Shown here: one piece after another, positions 44,194 through 53,347 of the stretch | Layout: each line of letters starts with the position of its first letter | How positions within the stretch are numbered: the first letter of the stretch is position 1 | DNA from: a virus | DNA: 64,000 nt | Direction: 5' to 3' (one strand) | IMG/VR virus record: IMGVR_UViG_3300024243_000016 | Coordinates: 1-64,000 of that record | The notes under the pieces: model-generated | Database searches by the model: none | What the model was told of the DNA's origin: nothing | Seen by the model: only the letters and a program-made list of their open reading frames with translations | Translations under genes and position numbers: made by a program

Positions 44194-45989
44194 TAACTAA
44201 CCTTCCCTTTAATGTCATATTCTAAATATTTAAACTCAAACATAGAATCACTTGGACACAACAACACATTCTTATTAACATTAATATTATATTGATCATC
44301 TGAATATTTTCTACCATCAAAATTATCAGACAAATTAATAAACTCTAAATCAAAAACAGATATAACACCATCTAAATTATATATAACATCAACTACATCT
44401 GACAATAATATCGGCTGACCAATCTGAAAATTCATGACATTAAAATAGTCATATAAGTCTGACAATGCGTTAGATAAAATTTCATCTTTATTGAAGCCTG
44501 ACTTTACCAATATGTTAAAATTTAACCCTAAGTTAATTATTTTAGTATCAAAAATTTCAACATGTTCATTAATTGATATATACCTACTTAAATAAGTTTT
44601 TAAATTATTTTTCAAAAACGTAGGACTTTGTATTAAGTTTCCTTCAGAATCTCTACTTAAAACTCTCAACTCAGTGACAAATGGTATCGTTGATGGGCTA
44701 ACCATGGCCCTATAAACTCTCCCAAACTTAGATGGCATAGAATATACTCTCGCTAAATAATCCTCACTAGTAACAATCCTCTTCTGTGAAGCATAATGAC
44801 CGCCCATTGTTCTTCTTATGTCATCTAGTGACTGTCTTGCTTCCCCGCCAGAGGCACCAATGTCATTCCTAACATTCAAAGTCGAAAAAACCATATTTTT
44901 AACAGAATTACTAACATCAGAAACTGATGGAAATTCTACCAATGCACTGTCAATAGTGTTTACAGAGCCTTCGGCAACATTATGAGACAACCCCCCACCA
45001 ACACGACACCTTGCCGTAAGTGTTGTACTATACGGTGAAATGCCATAAGTCTTAGTCTTTAAAAACTGGTTTGGATTTATAGAGAAGCTTGATATAGTAG
45101 ATTTTCCATACATAGGAACTGCATACTGTGATGGATCTGGAACAATATCATCATCTACTATACTCTGCTTACCTGAACCAAATTGTAATGTTGTTTTCCT
45201 ATTCTCAATGTCATATACAGAAACAAACCTGAATGGTACATATTTAAGCTTTAAAACATATGGAACCAACCCAGAGGCATCGTCCAAGCTTTCAACGGCC
45301 TCAAAAACAGTATCTTCAGACAAGTTGTCAACCTGATAATATTCATTTCCATTTGAATCAGTGACGGATATTACAGATGTTATATCCTCATCATCAAGCT
45401 CCACTTTCCTAAAGTCTTCATAATCACCCAACTCATAATTATAAGTAGTAATCTGGCCAGAAATACAATGTCCACCCTTCTCTATAATATAACTAGTAGG
45501 CGTACCAGTTGAATTAACTTCTGATATTGTTAATGCATCCATACTATAATCAGAAAAATCAACATCATCCTGTAATTCAAAAACCACACCAGAGTCAGAA
45601 GATAAAAGTGTTCCACGTTTAAGTGTTAACAAATACTTAGTGTCCGGCTTATTATTAACATTATTAACTGGAACCTCTATGGAAAACATACAATTAACAA
45701 CACTTGGGGTAGGAGGGGTAGCATTATACTGGAACTGCTTAATTATTCTCTTAACGCTCTTAAGCTCTCTTGCAGATTCTAAAAACATTTCACCAAACTG
45801 ATGATCCAAATAAAAGGATAAAACATCACCAACATATGCGCCCAGATCAATAAACATTCCAGGAATACCAGATTCACTAAAGTCCTGGTTGGCATCAGGA
45901 AAGTGTGTTTTTGCATACTCAATTAAATCATTCCTAAAAGAATTAAAATCTTTGTTTAAATACTTTAACGTTTTTTTCTTAGAAGACAT
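44193..45989 (-). CDS. 6: Baseplate wedge protein, T4 gp6 / P2 gpJ-like
   Basis: A 598-residue protein, ATG start. Family signs: N-terminal FNSFRNDLIEYAKTHFPDANQDFSESG..GMFIDLGAYVGDVLSFYLDHQ, seen as separate conserved blocks at about residues 11-63; the central GASGGEARQSLDDIRR segment; and SEDYLARVYSMPSKFGRVYRA, a hallmark of the gpJ/gp6 baseplate domain. In T4 gp6 joins wedges into the inner baseplate ring. It lies between the gp25-like gene and the DNRLRE-like gene, as expected for a wedge module. Length is close to that of T4 gp6. Confidence 0.85.
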   Translation of the reverse strand: MSSKKKTLKYLNKDFNSFRNDLIEYAKTHFPDANQDFSESGIPGMFIDLGAYVGDVLSFYLDHQFGEMFLESARELKSVKRIIKQFQYNATPPTPSVVNCMFSIEVPVNNVNNKPDTKYLLTLKRGTLLSSDSGVVFELQDDVDFSDYSMDALTISEVNSTGTPTSYIIEKGGHCISGQITTYNYELGDYEDFRKVELDDEDITSVISVTDSNGNEYYQVDNLSEDTVFEAVESLDDASGLVPYVLKLKYVPFRFVSVYDIENRKTTLQFGSGKQSIVDDDIVPDPSQYAVPMYGKSTISSFSINPNQFLKTKTYGISPYSTTLTARCRVGGGLSHNVAEGSVNTIDSALVEFPSVSDVSNSVKNMVFSTLNVRNDIGASGGEARQSLDDIRRTMGGHYASQKRIVTSEDYLARVYSMPSKFGRVYRAMVSPSTIPFVTELRVLSRDSEGNLIQSPTFLKNNLKTYLSRYISINEHVEIFDTKIINLGLNFNILVKSGFNKDEILSNALSDLYDYFNVMNFQIGQPILLSDVVDVIYNLDGVISVFDLEFINLSDNFDGRKYSDDQYNINVNKNVLLCPSDSMFEFKYLEYDIKGKVS

Positions 45990-46006
45990 TAAAAAAATTC
46001 CTTATT

Positions 46007-46456
46007 TTATTGAGCAACTCCCAACTCAAGACTAAAAATTTTATCATTAATGCTTGGCACATTATATGTAATCTTAACAATTGCATAACTAACTTCATTT
46101 ATATCATTGTTTGAAAATTGAACATCTAGCTCATCCAACTTAACAAACGGCATATACTTAGAAACAGCCTCATTAATATGAACAGCTATTCTCTCTTCCA
46201 ACTCATCACTTTCTTGTTCAAACAACAACTTCTTTAAATTAGCCCCAAAATCAAAAAGAACTAACCTTTCCCCATTATTAGTCAATATCAAATTTTTTAA
46301 ATTATCATTTATTTGATCTAACAATCTAGTGTGCATATCAATTGTGCCAAACCTAGCACTATTACGCAAAGGCGTAACAACACCTACAGCACCCTCATCA
46401 CGCTCAACAAGGCGCTCTGATTTTCGCTTACCAACACTATTAAATGATATAGCCAT
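46007..46456 (-). CDS. 25: Baseplate wedge protein, T4 gp25-like
   Basis: A 149-residue protein. The ATG at 46456 is the best start; the frame opens one codon earlier with TTG. The gp25 family pattern is clear: SFNSVGKRKSE at the N-terminus, a LRNSARFGTIDMHTR segment, DNLKNLILTNNGERLVLFDFGANLKKLLFE with the L-T-x-x-G-E/R-R-x-x-x-P/F-x-x-G-x-x-L core, and a final strand-rich part. In T4 and in contractile systems gp25 binds gp6 at the inner ring. It precedes the gp6-like gene by 17 bases, the standard order. Confidence 0.88.
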   Translation of the reverse strand: MAISFNSVGKRKSERLVERDEGAVGVVTPLRNSARFGTIDMHTRLLDQINDNLKNLILTNNGERLVLFDFGANLKKLLFEQESDELEERIAVHINEAVSKYMPFVKLDELDVQFSNNDINEVSYAIVKITYNVPSINDKIFSLELGVAQ

Positions 46457-46499
46457 CAAACTTAATTATCTAACAACAACAGAAAAACCATTAAAAAAA

Positions 46500-48176
46500 T
46501 TAAGAATATTTTATATTATTAGACAAAATATCAAATACTAGGCTTTCAAGCATGGCTTTTTCTATTGGGATCTGAGTGGTGCCCTTTGCAATACTATCTG
46601 GTGTGACAGTATGAGTATGATTCAAAAACTTTTGCAAAAAATCAACTAACTTTTCACCTAAAGCTGCCTTTTCTAATTCACCGTTACCTAAGCTAATATT
46701 ATCACTATTCACAATAACTGACCCATCATTTTTAACAACAATAGAGCCAACAACCTTAGACTCAGATATATGTTGTGGCTTATCTCTAACATCAATTGTA
46801 ATGGCATTGTCATTATTGTAAGTAGGATCTATTTTTATTTGAGATAACTTATTTTGAGTCTCAATCAAAATAATACCATCTGGCAATAATGATACGCTAC
46901 TACCTATATTTTCAACACCATTACTGTTTTTTGTTGGAGAGAAGAACTTCAAGTTTTCATTACTAATGTCAGTATTAACACCCTGATTCATACTCTGTAG
47001 GACAACAGAATGCCTCGCTATAGATCTAACACAATCAGCCTTATTAACAAAATAAGACAACTTGTCAGTCAACAAATTTATATTACCATCAGTTTTTATC
47101 TGCCAGTCAACATCATAATCAACAGTCCCATTAAAAATAGCTTGCTCTGGACCTGATAGTCCTTCGTTTAGATTTTCAACACTATCAATCTGCTTCTTGA
47201 GATGATTTAAAACAAAAAACGTATTATCACCATCAAAATTCATAAAAGAATAACAACAAGCACGATCATTGAAGAAGTCTAAAGCACCCTCAGACAAATT
47301 AAACCTTTCGTCATTACTAACATCAAAACTGCCATTACCAACATCAGTAATTTGTTTTCCATCAACAGTTTGTCTAGCACCATACCTACCAACCACCATA
47401 CCAACAGAACCAGCACCAGGGCCAACACTATTGTTAATGTCCTCTTTTCGCCCAGATGAAAAAATAACCATATTATTATTAGACCCCATAAGAACTAGTT
47501 CATCGCCCCGCTTAATAAACCTTGGAACAACCTCGTAGATGCTTCTAGACCTTCTTGACAAGTCAACATCATTACCTAAAAAAGCATCACCATATGCAGA
47601 TTCAATAAAGTTAAATGGCTTACTGTGATCATATGTTGCAACCAATGAGTTACCAACAGAGCCATCATCTATAAGCTCCACCTCTTTCATAATTTTTTCA
47701 AGCTTTTCGTCAGAAGATAACTCTACAGAAAACTTATCAGTACTATTAATGAAGTTAACAAACTGATTATTTAATGGCTCTGAAACTCTACACAACCAAA
47801 GCCCACAATATAACTCAGGCGACTTGTCAGTTTCATACATAACCCAAACAGTCTCACCCTTCTTAATAGGAACCATGAAGAAAGGATCAAAAGCAGAATA
47901 AAAAACTGCCCCCAATGGACTCTTTATGTCTACCAGTGAATTTTCTGGAACGTATACTTGTGCTCGAATGGAGTTTCTTGGACTATTTTTATAAAACTTA
48001 TTCCCATCAAAATCTATATCTAAAACTTTAGCCCTGTATATTTGTGGAGAAAAGCTTACAGCCTTAATTAAGTCAGGCAATGAATTATATAATGCTTGTA
48101 TAAAATTATTTCTAGCCTCTTTGTCTAGAAGACCATCAACGTTTCTTACAAAGTCTTTGAGAGTTGGATGTGACAA
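46500..48176 (-). CDS. Baseplate hub/spike protein, gp5 or VgrG-like without a lysozyme domain
   Basis: A 558-residue protein beginning with TTG at 48176, immediately after the TAA of the preceding gene. Residues about 35-130 form an OB-fold-like domain: YRAKVLDIDFDGN, RAQVYVPEN, an LGAVFYSAFDPFFMVPIKKGETVWVMYE segment seen as strands, and LYCGLWLCR. The C-terminus has NHTHTVTPDS, the H-x-H motif at spike tips, preceded by short beta repeats (SVIVNSDNISLGNGELEKAALGE region). T4 gp5 has a lysozyme domain between these parts; here I see no lysozyme motif. It probably forms the central puncturing spike. Confidence 0.7.
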   Translation of the reverse strand: MSHPTLKDFVRNVDGLLDKEARNNFIQALYNSLPDLIKAVSFSPQIYRAKVLDIDFDGNKFYKNSPRNSIRAQVYVPENSLVDIKSPLGAVFYSAFDPFFMVPIKKGETVWVMYETDKSPELYCGLWLCRVSEPLNNQFVNFINSTDKFSVELSSDEKLEKIMKEVELIDDGSVGNSLVATYDHSKPFNFIESAYGDAFLGNDVDLSRRSRSIYEVVPRFIKRGDELVLMGSNNNMVIFSSGRKEDINNSVGPGAGSVGMVVGRYGARQTVDGKQITDVGNGSFDVSNDERFNLSEGALDFFNDRACCYSFMNFDGDNTFFVLNHLKKQIDSVENLNEGLSGPEQAIFNGTVDYDVDWQIKTDGNINLLTDKLSYFVNKADCVRSIARHSVVLQSMNQGVNTDISNENLKFFSPTKNSNGVENIGSSVSLLPDGIILIETQNKLSQIKIDPTYNNDNAITIDVRDKPQHISESKVVGSIVVKNDGSVIVNSDNISLGNGELEKAALGEKLVDFLQKFLNHTHTVTPDSIAKGTTQIPIEKAMLESLVFDILSNNIKYS

Positions 48177-48536
48177 TTATTCAACATTTCCTATGTGCTT
48201 TTTCTCTTTAAAAAATACAGTTTTTTGATCATTGTTATTGCTGTTGTCGTTAGCGGTAGAGGTCAAAGAATCATTAACCTTATCTAACTTACTAGCTAAC
48301 TCCTCGACACTCTCACCCCTCTCAATCATTTCCAGCAAAAATAATTCTAAAATATTCCTGGTACTAACCAACTCCACCAAAACCTTTTCAGCCACGGATG
48401 CTTGTACAACATATGAGTCTAAAAGTGTTTTTATATTTAACTGTAAGTCTGCACTAGTTAACTCCTTTAAATCACTAACACCAATATTGTTATCATCATT
48501 ATTCAATTCCTTCCCCCGCTTCTCTTTTAATTTCAT
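48177..48536 (-). CDS. Small tail-associated protein with helical middle, unknown function
   Basis: The frame is open from 48593, but that would overlap most of the upstream gene's 3' end. The ATG at 48536 gives 119 residues. A TTG at 48506 has a GGGGGAAGGA ribosome site six bases upstream and may be the real start (109 residues). The protein is helical (LTSADLQLNIKTLLDSYVVQ; VLVELVSTRNILELFLLEMI) with a Ser/Asn/Asp-rich tail. It lies just before the spike gene, whose start touches its stop, so it may be a tail-assembly chaperone or a small hub protein. I do not recognise it. Confidence 0.5.
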   Translation of the reverse strand: MKLKEKRGKELNNDDNNIGVSDLKELTSADLQLNIKTLLDSYVVQASVAEKVLVELVSTRNILELFLLEMIERGESVEELASKLDKVNDSLTSTANDNSNNNDQKTVFFKEKKHIGNVE

Positions 48537-48813
48537 TAATTTCATCCAACAACTTTTCTTTCTCTTCATCAGAAAAAGAATCATCCATTTCATGATCCTG
48601 GATTAAATTTGCCAACTTAAGTAGTTGGTCTGTAGTTTTATTAGATCTCTCAAGGTACTTTACAATAACTGGGCCAAGTAATGAATGATGATCCTTATCC
48701 TTGTCTATCTTTTGTAAAATACTCTTATATAATATAAGGGCCTTATCTCTATCTTCACTAGCGTTATTAAAAATTATATTATATAACTCTTTTAATGTAA
48801 TTTTATCTACCAT
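48499..48813 (-). CDS. Small helical protein, possible tail assembly factor
   Basis: A 104-residue protein, ATG start behind GGAG. It is entirely helical by appearance (LKELYNIIFNN; KALILYKSILQKIDKDKD; LLKLANLIQDHE) with a charged C-terminus. Its 3' end overlaps the next gene in another frame. Such overlapping small genes before a tail hub gene are often assembly chaperones, but I have no sequence match to support that here. Confidence 0.5.
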   Translation of the reverse strand: MVDKITLKELYNIIFNNASEDRDKALILYKSILQKIDKDKDHHSLLGPVIVKYLERSNKTTDQLLKLANLIQDHEMDDSFSDEEKEKLLDEINEIKREAGEGIE

Positions 48814-48858
48814 TTATTTAAAATCTCCAAAAAAATAATACATTGTTTTATTTAAATA

Positions 48859-49554
48859 TCAACAATCTTTAAAATACTTCTTTCTTTTTTTATAAAACCC
48901 ATAAGATCTTCTAAACTTATTTAACTGTGCTACTATTTGTTTTGTTGACATCCCAGTTATTTCCCTTAAATATAAATATATTGATTTTTTATTTATTATA
49001 TCTATTTCATTAGAATGCTCTAACAAATATATAATACCATCTAAAACATTAACCTCACTATCTTTTTTATACCTTACCTTCCAATTCCTAATCTCTTCCA
49101 TTGTCTCATTTATCTCTTCTCTTTGTATTAATGTTTCCTCATAAGGACTTTCAACCCTCTGCAATAAGTTATATCTGTTGTCTGTTTCTGAGGAGCTATT
49201 TCTTTCGGAATAAGAAATTTCTCTTCTCCTTTTCTTACTTTCCTTATATTGTTTAGCCAACAAATAATTCTTAGCCACAACATTAAAATAGGAAAAAGCT
49301 TTGCTACCACGATCAGGATCAAATTTATACAACTTTTCATATAAATATGACACACAATCATCAACTAACGTATCATATGAAACTTCATTATTACAACTAA
49401 ACTTGTACACCATCAATAAATTTTTAACAAGATTTTCAAAACTCTCCCTTATACGCTCATCATAAATTTTATGCTTTTTAGCAAAATCACACTCATCATT
49501 AAAGTCTACTATAGCTTTATGAGTCTTGCCATCGAAATAATCATTCTTAGACAT
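48859..49554 (-). CDS. 55: Late-transcription sigma factor, T4 gp55-like
   Basis: A 231-residue protein, ATG start. Residues about 58-115 read as sigma region 2 of the gp55 type: DTLVDDCVSYLYEKLYKFDP, GSKAFSYFNVVAKNYLLAK and QYKESKKRRREISYSE, very similar in layout to the T4 gp55 core (an NFDE/KFDP segment, a helix with A-x-x-Y-F/I, then a basic K-x-R-K stretch). In T4 gp55 directs RNA polymerase to TATAAATA late promoters. Residues about 190-231 (ITGMSTKQIVAQLNKFRRSYG) look like a helix-turn-helix that T4 gp55 lacks. It heads the tail gene run and could switch it on. Confidence 0.72.
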   Translation of the reverse strand: MSKNDYFDGKTHKAIVDFNDECDFAKKHKIYDERIRESFENLVKNLLMVYKFSCNNEVSYDTLVDDCVSYLYEKLYKFDPDRGSKAFSYFNVVAKNYLLAKQYKESKKRRREISYSERNSSSETDNRYNLLQRVESPYEETLIQREEINETMEEIRNWKVRYKKDSEVNVLDGIIYLLEHSNEIDIINKKSIYLYLREITGMSTKQIVAQLNKFRRSYGFYKKRKKYFKDC

Positions 49555-49585
49555 ATTTAATATTACACTCCATTCAATTCAACTT

Positions 49586-49873
49586 TTAACTTAAATTATT
49601 AGAATCACCTGAGCTTTTAACTGAAATAGAGGTTAAAAAATTAATAGCTCTATTTACTTCATTGACAACAGCCTTTATCTCTGGAGTATCGGAATACACT
49701 GGCCTATTTAATATATTTTCTAAGTTCTTTTTAGATCGATCAAGATTAGAAACCATCCTCTTCATTGCATCCTCAAAATTAAACAACATTACCGCAGACT
49801 TTCTTAGATATAAAAATAAAACAATATTAAATATAGAAGAAATTAAAAATAAAACTAAAAATAATACAAACAT
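49586..49873 (-). CDS. Small membrane protein with one N-terminal transmembrane helix
   Basis: I choose the ATG at 49873 (95 residues), ten bases after a GGAG site; the frame opens earlier at a TTG at 49894. Residues 1-23 are very hydrophobic (MFVLFLVLFLISSIFNIVLFL), a single membrane span with little room outside it. The remaining 70 residues form a charged helix (AMKRMVSNLDRSKKNLENIL) and a C-terminal helix. It lies between the sigma factor and the glycan cluster. It could be a spanin, holin-like or membrane anchor protein; the sequence does not decide. Confidence 0.55.
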   Translation of the reverse strand: MFVLFLVLFLISSIFNIVLFLYLRKSAVMLFNFEDAMKRMVSNLDRSKKNLENILNRPVYSDTPEIKAVVNEVNRAINFLTSISVKSSGDSNNLS

Positions 49874-49905
49874 TATTAAATCACTCCATTGCAAAAAACT
49901 TATAA

Positions 49906-51114
49906 TTATTTATACTTAGAGGTTAATATTTTCTCAAAATTATTAAATATATTATCAAGGGCATATCTTCCTCTAGCCTTCTTGGACAAAACTTTAGCCG
50001 ATTCCAAATAAGACTCATGGTTCTCAAAAAGCTCATATAAGCTAGACTTGAAAGAGTTTATATCAACCTCTGCCCACTTAGCCCCATTAACAAAAATATT
50101 GTTATCAATCCTCTCTTTAGGCACATTAACCAAACTATATGGCAATCTACTAGAGGACTTTTTATATAAATCAATTATATCTTTATGCCCAGACCAATCA
50201 GTAACCATAACTGGCAATCCAGAAACAGCCGCCTCTAAAACTGGTATACAAAAACCTTCTCCCCTAGTAGGCATAACAAAGGCTTTAATCTTCGGATGAT
50301 TATATAAAGCAGCCATCTCAACATCTGACATATAACCATGAACTAAATGAACTTTTGGAAACTTTCCCCAAGGTCGAACGCTGTTGATCATAGATTTAAC
50401 TGTGCTAGTAGTAACAACCTTATCAACAATAGAGTTGCCAGCAGAATTTGTTTTCAAAACTAAGCCAACATCTTTTCTACCTGAAAACGCTTCACAAAAA
50501 GTCTTAATTAATAAAAATATATTTTTTCTATCAATTCTAGGATCTCCAGTTAATTGACCAACAGATAAGAAATTAAAATCAGTTTCAAATTCTAAGTTGT
50601 TATAATTATATTCAAAATTCTCCTTAAAAACTAACTCATCATACGAGTGACCAATAGCATAAATTGGCACACCAACAGGGCCAGAATTCTTAAAGGTATT
50701 TTTGGTATGATTAGAAGGAACAAAAATAATATCCATATTGTTACATGCATTAACCCATTCAGGATTACAAATGTCTGTCTCGACACCAGCAGTAATGCCT
50801 ACATTATATTTAGCCAATTTTGGATCAAACTCATTTGGTAAAATATGCTGGAATGAGATATCAAACTGATTAATATTATGTGGTTTATTATGTTTCTCAA
50901 CAATACTCTTCTCTTTAAAGTCATTAATCAAAAATGGAGTTTTACCCCAAGGAGTTATCTCAAAATATAAATCCCAATTATACTTTTCGGATAACCTATG
51001 TAACATAACAGCAACCTGCCTAGATGCAACACCATAACCAGAAACACTTAAGACTGGTGCTCTAAAAACTACCGTCTTATTATTTAATTTATCATTTTTA
51101 TCGTTATTAGACAT
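49906..51114 (-). CDS. Glycosyltransferase, GT-B family 4-like
   Basis: The frame opens at 51141, but the ATG at 51114 has GGAGG ten bases upstream and is preferred (402 residues). The N-terminal domain contains VVFRAPVLSVSGYGVASRQV, a GT4-type loop with G-x-G/S. The C-terminal domain shows FNFLSVGQLTGDPRIDRKN, VHLVHGYMSDVEMAALYN, and TRGEGFCIPVLEAAVSG, the EX7E motif that binds the nucleotide sugar in retaining GT4 enzymes. It would transfer a sugar from a nucleotide donor; donor and acceptor are unknown. It is the last gene of the glycan cluster in the direction of transcription. Confidence 0.82.
   Translation of the reverse strand: MSNNDKNDKLNNKTVVFRAPVLSVSGYGVASRQVAVMLHRLSEKYNWDLYFEITPWGKTPFLINDFKEKSIVEKHNKPHNINQFDISFQHILPNEFDPKLAKYNVGITAGVETDICNPEWVNACNNMDIIFVPSNHTKNTFKNSGPVGVPIYAIGHSYDELVFKENFEYNYNNLEFETDFNFLSVGQLTGDPRIDRKNIFLLIKTFCEAFSGRKDVGLVLKTNSAGNSIVDKVVTTSTVKSMINSVRPWGKFPKVHLVHGYMSDVEMAALYNHPKIKAFVMPTRGEGFCIPVLEAAVSGLPVMVTDWSGHKDIIDLYKKSSSRLPYSLVNVPKERIDNNIFVNGAKWAEVDINSFKSSLYELFENHESYLESAKVLSKKARGRYALDNIFNNFEKILTSKYK
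49907..49914 (-). promoter_or_regulatory. Possible late promoter box (TATAAATA)
   Basis: The minus strand reads TATAAATA here, 33 bases before the ATG at 49873 and overlapping the last codons of the upstream glycosyltransferase gene. It is an exact match to the T4 late -10 box, and a gp55-like gene lies just downstream. In DNA this AT-rich the octamer also appears inside genes by chance (for example near 6666 and 61132), so support is weak. Confidence 0.25.
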
Positions 51115-51131
51115 AGTACACAAACCTCCAT

Positions 51132-52436
51132 TTAAATACATTCAATTGTATATTTTGGCGCACCCTTATTAAAAATAAACTTATCAATACAATCATTAAT
51201 AGACTTGTCCCAATCAGAAATCATACTATCAAAACCAAACCTATTTTTTGCATCTTCAAAACAAAGTTCACAAAGCTTATCATAATCTTCATCAGACATG
51301 CTGTGTGCTTCGAAAATCATATCAGAAATACTATCCCAACTCAAAAAATTATCCTCGATATATGGAACCTGATGTGTTCCCGTCAATGTTTTAACATCTG
51401 GCTCTCTAAAGATACCATAAGAATTACCATCATCATCAACAATTTGATCTGCCATACCACCAGTTTTTTGTATAATTGATGGCACACCACAAAGTTTTGA
51501 AACTAAGATATTTAAACCAAAACCCTCTGCACTAGATATACAAATGTTCCAATCAAAACAATTATACAAAACATTAATTTGTTCATGTGGTAACTTGTCC
51601 TTTGAAATATAAACATTATCCTTTACCCCTAACTTTTCTATAACTGAGAGAAGTAGTGGGCCTTCTGAATCAAAGGGATCACAATGCATAACCAACAATG
51701 CGTTTTTATGACCTTCCTTTTCATATAACTTATCCAAAAACATTTTCCAGCCCTTCAGTAGATCGCTAGGCTGTTTCCTCCTTGCATTTCTATTAACCCA
51801 GCCAACAATAAACCAATCTTTTTTATCACTACCAAAAATCTGTTCCTTATATTTAGCCACCTTATCCTTATCAATTCTTTTATACATATCATCAGGAAAT
51901 GCATGTGGAATATAGTTTGTTCTATCAGACAACCCCATGCTATTAATAGAGTTAAAAGAAACTTTATTAATACAATTCAACAAATCACAACTCATATATA
52001 ATGGCTTATTAAAATCTGGCTCTGGATAATTGTCCCAAATGTTCCAATAAGCAATAGGACAAACACTTCTTATTTCATCTTCCATTTCAAAAATATGAAT
52101 AAAAAATCTTGGATCAGTAAATAAAACTACCATATCAGGCTTTTCTGATGCTAATATCGATCTAATCTGCATTTTTGTGCCAAAATTATTTACAGGTAAA
52201 ATAATAAAATCATCATTATATGGTGGAACTTTAACGGGAGTATAATCAGCATGTTTAATTGCACCACCCAGACAAATAGCTTTATACCTCTTAGTATTAA
52301 GCAACCCCCTAATAAGCAAATTTGCTTGAATACCTACACCAGATAAGCCCCTTGGATCATCAGTAATAAATAACAACTTCTTTTTACCTACGCCATCATA
52401 AACATTGTTAAAATTAAATGCAGCATTACTATCCAT
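51132..52436 (-). CDS. Glycosyltransferase, GT-B family 4-like
   Basis: A 434-residue protein, ATG start with GGAGGG upstream. GT4 features: KKLLFITDDPRGLSGVGIQA at the N-terminus with the G-x-G loop, FIVGWVNRNARRKQPSDLL in the linker, KDNVYISKDKLPHEQINVLYN, and SSAEGFGLNILVSKLCGVPSI. In the last motif the second Glu of EX7E is replaced by Val (E-x7-V), so donor binding or activity may differ. It ends 17 bases before the next glycosyltransferase start. Probably cytoplasmic; substrate unknown. Confidence 0.8.
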   Translation of the reverse strand: MDSNAAFNFNNVYDGVGKKKLLFITDDPRGLSGVGIQANLLIRGLLNTKRYKAICLGGAIKHADYTPVKVPPYNDDFIILPVNNFGTKMQIRSILASEKPDMVVLFTDPRFFIHIFEMEDEIRSVCPIAYWNIWDNYPEPDFNKPLYMSCDLLNCINKVSFNSINSMGLSDRTNYIPHAFPDDMYKRIDKDKVAKYKEQIFGSDKKDWFIVGWVNRNARRKQPSDLLKGWKMFLDKLYEKEGHKNALLVMHCDPFDSEGPLLLSVIEKLGVKDNVYISKDKLPHEQINVLYNCFDWNICISSAEGFGLNILVSKLCGVPSIIQKTGGMADQIVDDDGNSYGIFREPDVKTLTGTHQVPYIEDNFLSWDSISDMIFEAHSMSDEDYDKLCELCFEDAKNRFGFDSMISDWDKSINDCIDKFIFNKGAPKYTIECI

Positions 52437-52471
52437 TTAAAAAACCCTCCAAAAAATTTAAAATAAATTAA

Positions 52472-53347
52472 TTAAACATTATTACCCTTTTCTCTCCTTA
52501 CCTTACCAATTCTCTCATTGGAGTTCCAGACTTCCATTAATAATTCTGGATTATACCCAACAGCCACAGCACTTTTTATAAATGCGCTCAAGTCCTTTGG
52601 TAAACATTTGCCATGCCAAGGTCTTTCATTACCTTTAAAGACAGCCGTATGCATTTTATTAATTCTTGGATCTAACAACCAAAGTTCCCTAGCCTCATTA
52701 TAATCCACATCAAAATGTTCACACATCTCATTTACTTCATAACAAAAAGCTATCTTAGTGGCATAAAAAGTGTTCTCCATATACTTAGCCACCTCAGCAG
52801 ATTTTGCATCTGTCTGTTTATAAATTTTAGTGGGGCCAGTTATGGGCAAAAAATAATCAACCATCTCACTAGTAGAATCACTATCTCCACCAAAAATAAA
52901 AAATGGTGTCTCTTTTATATCTGTATGAAACTTATATTCTGACCAATAAGAAGATTCCCCACAATATTCTGGAGAAAAAACAATATTTTTATTATATTTT
53001 TCAACCAAGTAATTAGTTGTACCAACAGAAACTGTACTTTTCAACAAAACCAATGGAGTATTAACCCAACTAACAACATCTTCGACAATAGAAATATCAC
53101 ATGTACCATCTTCATTCATAGGAGTAGGAACACAAATTACAGCCAAATCACACTCATTAATCTTATCTTTACTTGCTATAACATCAATAGTTAACCCATC
53201 AGATTTATTCTGTAAAAGATAATCATATCCCTTATCCTTCCTAGAAAATTCCACATCATAAACAAAAGTTTCATAATTATCTTTAAAAAAATTATACATC
53301 GCTTTACCAACATAACCATAGCCAACAATTCCAACTTTTTTAGACAT
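52472..53347 (-). CDS. Short UDP-glucose/GDP-mannose dehydrogenase-like protein
   Basis: A 291-residue NAD-dependent sugar dehydrogenase-like protein. Motifs: GYGYVGKAM (9-17) for NAD binding, VICVPTPMNEDG (70-81), the S-T-V-x-x-G-T segment (104-110), SPEY (125-128), KYMENTFYATKIAF with Lys188 and Asn192, and GKCLPKD (246-252) with the catalytic Cys248. These are the catalytic residues that oxidise the sugar C6 to an acid. Full-length family members are about 390-440 residues; the C-terminal UDP-binding domain is missing here. The short form may use another substrate or partner, or be a natural deletion. ATG start, in the glycan cluster. Confidence 0.78.
   Translation of the reverse strand: MSKKVGIVGYGYVGKAMYNFFKDNYETFVYDVEFSRKDKGYDYLLQNKSDGLTIDVIASKDKINECDLAVICVPTPMNEDGTCDISIVEDVVSWVNTPLVLLKSTVSVGTTNYLVEKYNKNIVFSPEYCGESSYWSEYKFHTDIKETPFFIFGGDSDSTSEMVDYFLPITGPTKIYKQTDAKSAEVAKYMENTFYATKIAFCYEVNEMCEHFDVDYNEARELWLLDPRINKMHTAVFKGNERPWHGKCLPKDLSAFIKSAVAVGYNPELLMEVWNSNERIGKVRREKGNNV

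Noticed and set aside
20302-48813. Diversity-generating retroelement acting on tail genes
   Set aside because: I see no reverse transcriptase gene and no template/variable repeat pair at the ends of the tail genes in this window.
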